Shown here one piece after another: positions 22,261-33,555 of a stretch of 64,000 nt of DNA. The position numbers were made by a program, and so were the translations under genes. The notes under the pieces are model-generated. The model had not been told where the DNA came from and made no database searches. It saw only the letters and a list, made by a program, of their open reading frames with translations. Each line of letters starts with the position of its first letter. Positions within the stretch are counted from its first letter, which is position 1. Source of the DNA: Dendrolimus kikuchii (Eukaryota; Arthropoda; Insecta; Lepidoptera; Lasiocampidae); the NCBI GenBank assembly GCA_019925095.2, contig CM034406.1:14728388-14792387 (forward strand). Reading direction: 5' to 3'.

Positions 22261-24984
22261 CAAGGTAACCTACATCTATATAAAGACCTGCCTATTCTAA
22301 AAGAGGCCAATATATGATTGGTAATGAAGAATGCATTACCGTCTCACTCACAGATCAATAAAAGTACCAAAACTCGCGGGGAACATCTGGCGCGAATCCA
22401 TATTTTTCGTACGCATGCGTAGGCCTGTGTTGCCTATCGTTAAGTAATATTCCACTACTTATCAGGGAAATTTATAAGAATAAGTTATGGAAATGCATTA
22501 AACTTTAAAATTATAGTTCTGTCTTTAAAATTATATATTGTACTTAAAATGGTTCTAATTTTAGAATGGTGTATCATATTTATACGCTATACAGTAAATA
22601 ATGCTTGACTAGATAGATAGATTAATACTAATTGTTTTTTTTTCTTTTTGATGTTAGTGGTGTTATTATTTTCGACGGCGATAAACTACTTTAATAAAAA
22701 GGAAAATTGTTTGTAGAATTAACGCTGAAATTGCACTAAATTTCTTATTTCCTCTTTTCTTTATTTTCTCCTCCTCCCAGTCATTTTCCTTCCATATTCC
22801 TCTATACTGGTATACGACGTCTGTCACACTACAAATCATCATGTCATCCTTTCCTCCATAACATATCGTGTCTCAAATTATAAATATATATCTGAGGTAT
22901 AAACGAATCATTACAATAGAATAGAATATACTGTATTGCACACCATAAAGATACAGTTCAAAAGACATAAATAAGTACAGAAGACAATAGGTGGCTTTAT
23001 GATTAAAAGCAATTTCTTCCACACAACCAAGATGGATCAGGGAAGTTTATGAGACATGTGGGTATACATTAGTATGAGATATAAATTTGTCTTGGTTGTG
23101 TAGTATAAAATAATCATACAGATTTAATTTTGTTGATCGTAATGTAAAACCTTTTATGTACATTGGTACAATTGCCTGAGTAACAATGTAAGAAATTAGA
23201 AGTGTCTAACCATTATATAAACAAAATACAGTAATTTTTTGTTATGACTGTTGATTACTAGGAAGTAGAATAAAAGTATGCTAACTAAAACAAAAAATCG
23301 TGTTCGTTAGTTCGTCAATCAAATAGTTAAAAAATATTTGATAATTAATAGACCTTGTATTTAGTGTATTCTTAATTTTATAACAATTATAATATTATGA
23401 ATATCTGAAATCACGACGATTAAATTGAAATGTTATTGAATTATACACTAGTAGTTAAGTTATTAATCAAAGTCGTGTTATTCTCTTGCTTGCCCCTGAG
23501 AAGTCATACAAAAACGACAATGTGTTAATCCAATAAAGTCGGTTTAATTGGCGAATGACAATAAAGGCATAAATGTTCCTGATGTTATGTTAATATTGTT
23601 ACAATCGCTATATGCTATTATGATATAGAAAACACTGTATTAAATTAAGAACAGGCTCAGAGTCAATGTCGAATTTTATAAATCCTCATACACAGTGGTG
23701 TTTAAAAAAGGAAATGATTGGTCATCCATGGACATCTTCTGCACTAAGAAATATCCTACCTCGTTAAGACTTTAAATACTTGTTTACGTATTTTTTACTG
23801 AGCCCATATTGTAGCGCTCGAGAAAACTATAGGAGTCCATTCCAAAGCTTGCACAAATACAGCGAAAAGGAGTTAGAGTCATGAGCGGTGGGTGCGTTCT
23901 GTGTTCAGGAAGTGTGGATGAAGACCCAGTCGCCGATGAGTTGTACAATGATGGAAAGGTGACAGCGACGTCCATTTGAACAGCTGTCTCTGCAAAAGTA
24001 GCCGTTTCAAGACCACTTTAGCAGAATCATATCGCAAATCTAGGGCTTATCTAGATAATTGGTGATCACAAGATTTTTTGTCACTTTGACCTTTAGTAGT
24101 GTCGATAATACGATACTGCAAAAATGGTCATTTTAACCCCACTCTTTTTAAAATGATTGAATCTACTTTGATTCCCACACAGTAATGGTACGAATTGCGT
24201 TACTCATAAATCAGAACTGGTATTAATATCTTATACAATGTTATTATAAATTGAGAAAGCCGCAATCATCACTATGTTTTATATCAGCTATAAAATTAAT
24301 GGCATTTCATTTTATTTAATGGCAACATTAGCCAAACGTCAAAATTACGAAATATCAAGCGAAATTTTAAAACACAATTTACCTTTTTAAACAACAATTA
24401 TGAATGGAAACATACGAAATAATAACTAAAATCGAAATAGATTATTTGTTAGAATCGAAACAACCAAGTTCTTATGTGAAATTACATGTGACTTTTTAAA
24501 AATTGTTAAAAATGTTACCGCGGTCTATTTTCGTGTTTAAAGACGTATAAAATTGTTGTTGCATATAATATTGTTGTTGTTAATCTACCGTATCTTTTTA
24601 TATAAACATATCATTGTTGATCTTTTGTGAAGATTGTTTTGTACAAGACTGTGTTGAATAAAATTGAACAAATAACTTTAGCAGTGAAAGGTGAGTTAAA
24701 ATAAAGTGAATTTCATTTATGAGACGGTCATATTAATATACAATAGTTTATACTACTACTAATTAGTAAATTAGCAACATTCCTCAAAATTTTTGAATAT
24801 TACGTGCGACTTATGTATTACAAATTTCGCGGGAGTTTTATATGTATGCGGACAAAATGCATTTAATATATTACCTAAGATTTATTCGCAAAAGGCACCA
24901 AAGTGATAGATGTATTGTTAGACCACAATACTTTCGAATTTTATTTTATCCTCGATGAAGCTTCCCGGTAGAAAATGCATTTTT
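22261..24984. other. AT-rich stretch without a recognised gene
   Basis: About 2.7 kb with no recognisable exon. A minus-strand frame of 63 codons at 23784-23975 in a less AT-rich patch could be a retroelement relic, but no motif supports that. Confidence 0.4.
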
Positions 24985-25339
24985 AATGAGGTGAAATCCG
25001 CTTGAGGACTATCCAGCACGGAGGAAACGCGGCGGGAAGTGTAAAATTCGCCACGTTGGGATGGCATTAGCACCGCAAGCAGGAAGGCCTATTGACACGC
25101 CACGGCCAATACCCACTAAAACACCTCGGTGTTCTGTCCTTCGCCCTAATGCCAGGGCCACGAGATTATGGCCATGCCACGCTGCAAGCCTTCTCAAGCG
25201 GTGTTCCACTGCCTGGCGTGGTAATCCCCCCGCGACGCCCCATACTCTGTGCGTAGGGTAGTTTGTAACGCGCCCCACGGGAGGAGAGGTTAGCGCGTAC
25301 GGAACATCGGCGGCCCCCTTCTCGGCGGCATTAACCCTT
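24985..25339 (-). repeat. GC-rich retroposon end, unit 1 of a tandem pair
   Basis: A GC-rich segment in AT-rich surroundings. It shares, in the same order, GAAATCCGNTTGAGGACT, ACCCACTAAAACNCCT, CTGTCCTTCGCC, CGCCCCACGGGAGGAGAGG and a terminal GGCGGCATTAACCC with the next unit. No reading frame of known family. Likely the 3' untranslated region of an R1-like LINE. Confidence 0.55.
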
Positions 25340-25941
25340 TTTTTTTTTTGTCCAGGGGAAATCCGATTGAGGACTAAGCCGCGACAAGGGCAGAACCTTG
25401 GGGGGATAATTCGCGACCTAGTGTGGGATTCGCCAGATTGGGGGTGGCACTAGCATGCCCAGTCAGAACTGGTGCCATGCTATTGCCACTCCCCAGATAG
25501 GGATACCCACTAAAACCCCTGGGTGTTCCGTCCTTCGCCTTATGCCAGGGCTACGGGTATATGACCTAGCCTCTCCGCAGCCCTGGCAGGCGTGGGCCTC
25601 GCAAGGCCACTTCCACTGCAGGGGGACTTCCTTTAATCCCCCGGCATCCTCAAGCTCTATGTGCGTGGGGCGGTTTGTAACTCGCCCCACGGGAGGAGAG
25701 GTGAGCGCGCGCGGAACACTCGCGCTTTCATCTCGACGGCATCTGCGGGTGAGTGAGAACCCCTATACCCCAAGGGGCCCCACCCGCGCCGCCCGTTTAC
25801 GGCGGCCGAAGGTCCGTGCTGGACCTTCGGCGTCGGCGCGTCCTCCTTTGGCGGGAGCGGACCCGTGACGTGCGCTCACGCTCCCGCTCCGCCTCCTCCT
25901 TTGCAAGCATAACGTGCTCGCAGAGGCGGCATTAACCCTAC
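25340..25941 (-). repeat. GC-rich retroposon end, unit 2 of a tandem pair
   Basis: It starts with an 11-base poly-T tract (a poly-A tail on the minus strand) and then repeats unit 1 with an extra roughly 230 bp of very GC-rich sequence before the same GGCGGCATTAACCC end. The shared end in both units suggests a real element boundary or a tandem duplication. Open frames here reflect base composition only. Confidence 0.55.
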
Positions 25942-26555
25942 CCCAAGGCCAAAACGTGGTGACTCAACGTCGTTTAGCTCGTTAGAGATGATAGTATAAT
26001 AATAAGGAATACACGAGACCACGGGACTAAAAATAGAATAATTAAGAAAGCAGACTCCTGACACCAAGGCGGGCGTTTAAAACGCAGCCGAGATTTAACG
26101 CTAGAATTGTGATGATAATATACTTACTCCTACATATTCATAACTATAAAATATTATATAAACATAATTGCTTATCATTTTTAGTAATGTATAACGGCAA
26201 TTAAAAATTATGCAGAAAATTAAGAGGAATCATAAATCCAATTAAGATTTGGACTTAGATAAAAGAAACTATTTTTTTAATTAATTAATTGTATGATCGT
26301 TGCGTGGTTGAAATATCAGAACAAAACGTAAAAATAAGCACTACTTGCGCCGACAACATCGTTATATGTAGATATACTAGCTTTTGGCCACGGCATCGCT
26401 AGCGTTAATGTATGTTTTGTAGACAGAATGGAGGCCTGCCATTGCGTTGGAAGTCCCAAACCCCGTCCTTGGAAGAAAGGTGTCAAATGTCAATGAGTAA
26501 TGTTAAAGATATTATTTAGTCTACCCGCAACTAATTATAATTATTCATTATAATC
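25942..26555. other. AT-rich stretch, nothing recognised
   Basis: No gene or repeat boundary supported. Confidence 0.4.
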
Positions 26556-26867
26556 TATCCGTTCAGGAACGGAAAAAGAATACAATTTCTGCGGCCGGGC
26601 GGTCTATTGTAAGAGGCGACAAAACAACCCGCAGCCACGTGGTAGGGTATTTGCTCGTCTGGATGGCTACCACCCCTGGTCTAGTGTATGCCGCCATAAC
26701 AAACTTGAGTTATGCTCCAGCATTAATGACCAGGTTCCAGTCTCCGTTTCGAGAGAGGCAGCACATTGGTAGTCCCTTTGGGGTTACAAACGTCCAAAGG
26801 CGATATTAACCGCTTTCCATCAGGTGGGACGTCTGCCGTCTGTTTGCTGAACTCATGCAATAAAAAA
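26556..26867 (+). repeat. R300 copy, near full length
   Basis: It runs from TATCCGTTCAGGAACGG to an A-rich end after GCTGAACTCATGC. Both family ends are present, which fixes the orientation with the A-rich tail on the right. Confidence 0.8.
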
Positions 26868-27482
26868 CGGATTGTCTGTTTTAATCCTTTAATTAATTAT
26901 TAATTAAATAATTAAAATAGACAATCCGTGCTCATGGCTATTAAAAAATGGGCGAAATTTCGGAAATAAAAATCCAATAATAATTTTGCCTCCTTGCTTA
27001 ACGGGTAGTTTAGAATAATAATAATTCCATATACAGTGACGAGTCTGATAAGAATATGCTTCCAATTGATTAGGCTTGGTCGCATTCAAGCAGAACATTT
27101 ATTGAAAATCCTATATATCCTACATAATTTCCTTAAAATATGTTTTTAATCGACACAAACATGCAGTTTATTTCAAATTATCTCTTTTTTCTAGAGTTCA
27201 TTATGAGATACAAGAGACGAGCTTCGCAAACGACTAGAACCTCGAGGCATTCAGACAAAAAATACACAATACGTAAGTAGATTATATCTCCATAGCTACT
27301 AAAACCAATGCTCAATACGATTTGAAAGAAAGAAAATATGTTTATTGTCGCAAATGAATGTACACACAGAAAGGAAAATACGATTAAATAACTACACGTT
27401 GTACATTTAATGTATATATATATATATATATAATTATAAAAGAGACACATAAAAAGGTACGTCACATTCACGGTAATTATTA
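26868..27482. other. AT-rich stretch with a (TA)n tract
   Basis: A (TA) dinucleotide run lies at about 27414-27432. No gene recognised. Confidence 0.45.
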
Positions 27483-27675
27483 TCTATACTAATATTATAA
27501 AGAGGTAAATTTTGTGACGTTGTAGGGGGTAATCTCTAGATCTACTAAACCGATTTTAAAAATTCTTTTACTGTTCGAAAGCTACGTTAACAGAGAGTGT
27601 CATAGGCTATATAACATGACACTATATACCACGGTAGCTGAACAGAGCGGGGGTGAAACCACGCCGGGCCGCTAG
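27483..27675 (+). mobile_element. Minimal Helitron, 193 bp
   Basis: The 5' end is A|TCTATACTAATATTATAAAG and the 3' end is GGGCCGCTAG|T, both exact for the lepidopteran Helitron group. It lies between A and T with no TSD. It has no coding capacity. Confidence 0.85.
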
Positions 27676-28039
27676 TTATTTATATATTGTGTATTATAAG
27701 ATTAGTCTATTAACTTTGATAAAAAAAAACACAAAATTCATAGATAAATAATACTCTTTTAACCGTATGTTAATGCACATTACTAGCCATTATATCAATT
27801 AATTAGCACGTCACTACCAATCATACAAACTAATTTAGCACATCACTATCATCTGCCATTTTGTCAGTGACGCGCGCGCATGTAACACACAGTGCATACA
27901 GTAATGAAAAGTTAAGGTAAAAACAATCCCCAACGGCGTCTATAATTTCAATATCAACCCTGATCATCGTATAGAAATAAACTAGAATATTCTTGCACAC
28001 ACGATGCAGCTTAAATAAGCAATAAGAATGTTTCGGATA
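27676..28039. other. AT-rich stretch, nothing recognised
   Basis: No gene or repeat boundary supported. Confidence 0.4.
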
Positions 28040-28060
28040 ATACTACTAAGATGAAATGGA

Positions 28061-28873
28061 ATGGGATGTATGGATCAAGTTTTCTCGCTGCGCAATATCG
28101 TAGAGAAGCAGCTGGCTATGGGCCGGAAGGTTTTCTACGGTTTTGTGGATCTAGAGAAAGCATTTGACAGGGTTGTGCGGAAGGACCTCTGGGACATATT
28201 GCCCGGATATGGGATTAATGGCCAATTGATGCGTGCTCTGCAGTCCACTTACGAGGACTGTATGGCATGCGTGTGGGTGGATGGCAGTCTGTCGCCCTGG
28301 TTTGACGTCAATATTGGCGTCCGCCAGGGCTGCGTGCTGTCAGCTTTGCTGTTCATCCTATACCTGGACGATTGTCTCCAGAGAATAAGATTGATGGATG
28401 GGGTGCCGATGGTTGATCTAGTTGTAAGCACCTTGCTTTATGCGGATGATGCCGTGCTTTTAGCCGAATCGCTATCAGAACTGCAAACACTAGTCACAAT
28501 GATGAAAGATGACTGTCAGGCGAGAGGCTTACATTTGAATGCGAAGAAAACAAAGGTTATGGTGTTTGAAAGAGAAGAAACCAGAACGAATGCAAGGATA
28601 ATGGTCGATGATGTTATGCTGGAGCAAGTGAGTGAGTTTGTATATCTTGGATGTGCTTTTAGCAGGGATGGAAGGTACACCGCTGATATAGAAAGAAGAG
28701 TGAATTTGGGAAATAGTGTGACTGGAGCATTAGGTAAACTTCTAGGCGCTAAGAACCTCAGCCAGAAGGCCCAGCTTGCCATACACAACGCGGTGCTGGT
28801 ACCTACGCTCACGTATGGAAGCGAGAGTTGGGTATGGAAGAGAAAGCATGAAAATATAGTAAATATAATAAAC
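28061..28873 (+). pseudogene. Reverse transcriptase domain of LINE-alpha copy C, interrupted
   Basis: The open frame runs from 28061 to 28954, but only the part up to about 28873 belongs to this element. Residues 27-38 (YGFVDLEKAFDR) are the first catalytic Asp region, 87-97 (VRQGCVLSALL) the nucleotide-binding motif, and 127-130 (YADD) the catalytic pair. These are followed by GLHLNAKKTKVMVF and VSEFVYLGCAFSRDG. In life the protein reverse-transcribes the element's RNA at a nicked target. The N-terminal apurinic endonuclease is missing through 5' truncation, and the listed start codon is only the first in-frame Met. The last roughly 27 codons of the open frame come from the inserted retroposon. 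Confidence 0.85.
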
Positions 28874-29208
28874 CTTTATAGTGATATTACTGATCTACAT
28901 GCAAATTCATATTACAAATTTCGTCGAATTATTGCATCCCACATTGCTAATTAACTTCCCTTTTTTTTTAAATTTCTCTACGTTTGGAACTTAATAGCTA
29001 TTAAAGCCTTATATTTTTTTTTTCTTTTTCTTTAAATTAATTATATTATAGTTTATTCAAACTACAAAATATTAAATTGCATGTAGTGTTTGCCTATAAG
29101 TGATTACTGCATTTGTCATGTCTTTTTTTTATAAAACAATGTACATCCTTTGTATTAGTGCAAGTAATTGTTGGTAAACCAAATAAATAAATAAATAAAT
29201 AAATAAAC
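28874..29208 (+). mobile_element. 5'-truncated LINE inserted into LINE-alpha copy C
   Basis: A 335-bp insertion ending in an (AAAT)n tail, with AATAAAC at 28867-28873 and again at 29202-29208. Removing the insert with one AATAAAC restores a continuous LINE-alpha reading frame across the junction, which confirms both edges. Its start encodes a short frame ending in FRRIIASHIAN, so it is probably the C-terminus plus 3' UTR of another LINE. Confidence 0.8.
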
Positions 29209-29629
29209 GCGGTCGAGTTGCGAGCACTGCGCAAAATCTGCGGAGTGACGCTCGCGGACCGCGTTCGTAATACTGAAGTAAGAAAGAGAGTTGGTCTATA
29301 AGAGAGTGTCGGGGTGAAGGTAAGGAAAGGAATGCTCCGGTGGTTCGGGCATGTGGAAAAAATGCATGATGAAAGAATGACTAAACAGATATACAATGCA
29401 AAAGAAGCAAGTGAGGTGTGTAAGAATAAGCCTAAATGGCGCTCTGTTGTTCGTGCCTACCCCGCAAGGGAACTGGCGTGAAGTTATGTATGTATGTATG
29501 TATATACTACTAGGATATGCTATTCTCCTCCTCGTTACCTCAAGGAATGTTTCGAATTTCTCTATGTATCTAGCTCCCATAATTTGCGCCTTTCCACTAA
29601 ATCCAGAATAAACACCACCACCACCAGCA

Positions 29630-30003
29630 CACATGACCTATTTTTATAATAACTTTTTCACCGTCCAAGCTGTGCGTCTCTGGAATGACTTACCCATTGC
29701 TATAAGACAAGCCAAATCCTTACCGTGCTTCAAAAATCAGGTTCAGAGGCATTACTTTTCTATTGTGTATAATAATTTCTAATGCTATTATATTAGTGTA
29801 TGTATGTTTGTATTGTTATATGTATACGTGTGTGTAAATGTATAGACAAATGTATATATATTTATTTATTTTGGTTTTTTACTTATATGTGCTATGTATA
29901 TTTATTATTCATCATTAAATACTAACTGCACCACTGTCAGTATTAAAAATCTATCAATACCTGCCAAGGGTTGCCTGGAAGAGATCGCTTCTTAGTGATA
30001 AGT
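29630..30003 (+). mobile_element. CR1/Jockey-like LINE-gamma 3' end
   Basis: A short coding remnant (about 29641-29780) reads FFTVQAVRLWNDLPIAIRQAKSL and then FKNQVQRHYF, the usual C-terminal pattern (W..LP..IR.A.SL..FK...K.YF) of this LINE group. A 3' untranslated region follows, ending with GGTTGCCTGGAAGAGATCGC. The same end occurs at 31583 and, inverted, at about 40965-40985. It is 5'-truncated. Confidence 0.7.
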
Positions 30004-30321
30004 AAAATACCGTATATACTTTCATATGCATTAAGTAAAATACTGTTATTTTGACATTGCAAACAGACACATCAATTTTATATATTTGTATATATAGATG
30101 TAAAACACGTGTTTTCTCGGAAAACACCTACATATACTTATTTATTATTCAATCAGCGAATTTTATATTTAAGTCTATATAGGTAGACTATACAAGATAT
30201 TATAAATTACACTAAACTAAAAATAAAATTATGTACGCCGGCTTTCTGGGCACGTTTCCTTCTGAAAGTGATGTGGTAAATAGTCTTTAATTAAAATAGC
30301 TTATAGTTTTATTTTTAATCA
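30004..30321. other. AT-rich stretch, nothing recognised
   Basis: No gene or repeat boundary supported. Confidence 0.4.
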
Positions 30322-30738
30322 GCTGATGCCCGCGACTTCGTCCGCGTGGTATTTATTATTCCTTCAATTAAAATTTTATAGATCGCAATACCTTATAATG
30401 CTTCTTTATAGACGACATTCAACGTAGGTGCGTAAGTTGTATAACAAGCTGTTTAAGTAATTAAAGTTTTTTTAACTATCCCACGAGAACTCTTTAATTT
30501 TTCGGGATCAAAAGTATCCTATATGTTGACCAGGGATATAAGCTACCACCATATAAAATTTCATTTAAATCCTTCCAGTCGTTTCGGAGATTAGCCCCTA
30601 CTAACAGATATACAAAAATTTGAAAAAAAATCTAAATTAGTTGTATTTCACTTCTTACATCCCCCTGACTCGGTTTTTAGCATTTTTTTCATTGTACAGA
30701 AATTCGACCTCTACAGTTTTATTATATGTATACTTAGA
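30322..30738 (-). mobile_element. Helitron, same family as 5520-5869
   Basis: The minus strand starts A|TCTAAGTATACATATAATAAAAC, contains the CCCCCTGACTC complement and the TAAATGAAATTTTATATGGTGGTAGC block of the copy at 5520-5869, and has the CGCGGACGAAGTCGCGGGC hairpin near the 3' end. The terminal CTAG is mutated here (CAGCTGATT). Confidence 0.75.
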
Positions 30739-30894
30739 TGTAGTTTAACCATGGTTTAACATAAACTTTATCTAAATAAATAAGTTGATCAAAATCGTTA
30801 GAGCCGTTTCCGAGATTTACGAAATAAATGTAGGAGTACGTATAGTACAAGTAATCAAAATTGCTCGTTTAAAGTCTAAGATGAAATAATATGA

Positions 30895-31171
30895 TAAGTA
30901 TAGTAACACACCAGCGTAACGTACCGCGCGGAAAGTTCGGCGACTGAAGTATCGGGGCTAACCTGTACGCGGCATAATGCGGCAGAAATTCCGCCGATGT
31001 TACATAGTTCTGCGGCAGAAATTTCGGCTAAATACGCTCGCAATGTTTTTTAAATAACCTGTGACACATCAGCGAAATTTCTGTCATGTTTCGCCGCGTA
31101 CTGATTAGCACCGATCCTTCCGTCGGCGAAGATTCCACGCGGAAAATTTCGTAGGTGTGTCGCTATACTTA
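30895..31171. mobile_element. MITE with 22-bp imperfect terminal inverted repeats
   Basis: TAAGTATAG followed by CACACC at 30895-30916 pairs with 31150-31171 on the other strand at 18 of 22 positions. The interior holds repeated GCGGCAGAAATT motifs. No transposase; superfamily unknown. Confidence 0.5.
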
Positions 31172-31229
31172 GTGTTACTTTACTTTTTCTTCGCCTATGC
31201 ACTGCCCACAATTTGCGCTCTGATACGCA

Positions 31230-31665
31230 CCGAAAACTTAGGACACATGAACACACCTCATCCTATTATGATAATTCTTTTACAATGCAGGCTGTCTTTG
31301 GAAACTTTGGAATATGCTGCCACTTACTGTCAGAAAGGTCAAATCCTTACCATAATTTAGAAATTTACTCCGAAAACACTATTTGTCCACAAATAGCTGT
31401 CTGATTAACACAATATAATCATGCTAATAAATACATTTATTATAATAACTTATGCATTTTGAAATATTATTGTATAAATGTATGTATTTGTATATTGAAT
31501 TCCTAAATTAGTTTGAGGATTTATGTATCTATTGGCTTTTTGATAAACCACCTATATCGCCTGATTCAAATTTCTTTGATTTAGGTTGCCTGGAAGAGAT
31601 TGCTTTATGGTCTGTTTTTGTAATTGTATATTTTGGTATGCAATAAAGTGTTATCTCTCTCTGTC
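31230..31665 (+). mobile_element. LINE-gamma 3' end, degenerate copy
   Basis: A remnant of the C-terminal coding end (FTMQAV... in one frame, with indels) is followed by a 3' UTR with GGTTGCCTGGAAGAGATTGC and an end near AATAAAGTGTTATCTCTCTC. Confidence 0.6.
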
Positions 31666-32365
31666 TCAGTGTCAATTTATATGACTTTATGAAGAATTAA
31701 TTTTCTACTGATATTTTCTTTACCTTCTTTCTTCTCACTTTATAAAACTTTGGATCGTTAATAATATGGTTATAATCTGATGTAATATATATTACATTAC
31801 CTTATAATTACATGATAATTTATTTTAAGACTATTACCTAAACTCATAAATGTTACGTACGATTGTTGTGACTTTATGCGTAAAATGAGTAATTTATACG
31901 TAAAAAAACAATTATATAAGTTTTAATCATATGGTTCCGTAAGCGTTTTAGCAAAAACGCAACCCTTATGTTTAAACCCATCCATCATGATGTCCATGAA
32001 TAAAAAAATAGTTTATATTGGAGTACGGGCTATGGCATGATACCCATACAAATGGTGATAGTGAGAGAATGATGATGATAATGATGGAATGTGGTGATAA
32101 ATGATAGTAATAAAGGCTATAATGATTGTTACGTCACGTACATGGAACAATGTATTGCTAAATAATTAGCAAAGTTATAACTGCGTAGTCCATGTACGTG
32201 CCAAAATCTGTCAATACAGAAAACAGAAAACCTTCGGAGATGCATCTACGAACATGTTTAGGGTTTTACATATTTTCAAGTAGCAGTAAGATTTCTGTAT
32301 ATATAGTCTTAAGTTTAATGTTAAATTAGTTAAGCAATATAAGCAAACACAGGTCATCTTATTTT
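31666..32365. other. AT-rich stretch, nothing recognised
   Basis: No gene recognised. A short GATGATGATAATGATGG-type simple repeat lies at about 32060-32110. Confidence 0.4.
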
Positions 32366-32478
32366 GTACTCCCCTCACGAGCGGTTGAGCCTAGCTCCCG
32401 CGGCGATGCAGCCATGGGCTCTCGTCAGTGGTGCGTCACCCTCATCCAACGGAGTAACATCATCGACGCACCACACAT
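32366..32478. repeat. GC-rich islet, probable retroelement fragment
   Basis: About 110 bp of distinctly GC-rich sequence (GAGCGGTTGAGCC ... GGTGCGTCACCCTC) in AT-rich surroundings, with an internal GGTGCGTC / GACGCACC inverted pair. No frame or family recognised. Confidence 0.35.
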
Positions 32479-32781
32479 ATATAAAATGATAAATGATAAA
32501 AACATGAAAAACTAATTATAGTGATAAATGGTTCATAAAATGATTGATTAAATAATAATGTGCTGTGCGCGACACAGAGCGACCGAGCCTGTTCGCTAAT
32601 CATTGCGGAAAACGGATCATTTATTTCTCGAACTGCGGACTTCGCTCTGTTTGATTCACACGAGCACTTAACCCATAAGTTCCAATTATGGTTTTTTTTA
32701 TGTAAAACCCATAAATAATTTACGCAGCCTGTAGAGGTATCGTTAGACTTAGGGCTTAAAAAACTGTAATATAAAATAATG

Positions 32782-32990
32782 TTTATCCGTACAGGAACGG
32801 AGAAAAAATACTAATTCCTGCGGCCGGGCGGCCTGTCGTAAGAGGCGACAAAATACCCCACAGCCAGGTGGTAGGGCATTTGCCCGACTGGATGGCTACC
32901 ATGCCTGGTCTAAAGTATGCCGCCATAACAAACTTGGGTTATATTCCGGCATTACTGGCCAGGTTCCAGTCTCAGTCTCAGTTCAAGCTG
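32782..32990 (+). repeat. R300 copy, 3'-truncated
   Basis: It starts at the family 5' end (TTATCCGTACAGGAACGG) and stops in the CCAGGTTCCAGTCTC segment. Confidence 0.75.
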
Positions 32991-33385
32991 TTAAAGTGGA
33001 TAAAAACATCTTTACATTTCAGAATCATAAAGATCTGTTCAATAGTTTTCGATACATGAGATTTTCGAAATCATACTTTTTGGATTTCGTAACGAAATGA
33101 CAGAATTAACAAACGTTTATCTCTACGGAACCTTACTTTATACGGGGCAGACACATGCTTGGTTAATTATTTTAGGTTAAAAAGGCTTGTTTCCGTTATA
33201 ATCACGTACATATAATATGTATATATGAATTTAAAAAGGTTTGTTGCTTGTATTACTTACATAAAAAGTATCTACTTTGGTTTTCATATAATTCGTTACC
33301 GTCCTGCAAGTTGTAGGGATCGTTATTATTATTATAAAGCACGTGTATATTTAATTTTAAATTATTTACATTTTTGTCTTAGCAC

Positions 33386-33555
33386 TTTTTTTTATTACAT
33401 ACATGAGTTCAACAGACAAGCCTGCCGCTCTTTAAAGAGATACTGGAACCTAGCCACTAATACCAGAACACAGCTCAAGTTTCTTATGGCCGATTACTGG
33501 ACCATGGGTGTTAGTCATCCAGTCAGGCAAATACCCTACCACTTGGCTGTGGGAT
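33386..33555 (-). repeat. R300 copy, internally deleted
   Basis: A poly-T edge, GAGTTCAACAGACAAGCCTGCCG, then a jump to CTCTTTAAAGAGATACTGGAACC. The segment with the GGTTACCATCGCC block is deleted. It ends near ACTTGGCTGTGGG. Confidence 0.7.

Larger units (their letters stand above)
28049..29503 (+). mobile_element. RTE-like LINE-alpha, copy C with reverse transcriptase, 9-bp TSD
   Basis: The longest copy of the family in the window. It starts within the reverse transcriptase and ends in the (TATG)n tail after PARELA and a stop. ATACTACTA flanks it at 28040-28048 and 29504-29512, with partial identity continuing for a few bases. A different retroposon is inserted at 28874-29208. After that insertion the frame continues with LRALRKICGV and has an in-frame TAA after VRKRVGL. 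About 40 codons present in copies A and E (from the RSRGKPRHTF block to MNVK) are deleted. It is inactive by truncation, stop, deletion and insertion. Confidence 0.85.

Noticed and set aside
25009..25935. Several open frames in the GC-rich tandem pair
   Set aside because: High GC lowers stop frequency; frames are not shared between the two units in a way that suggests protein selection.
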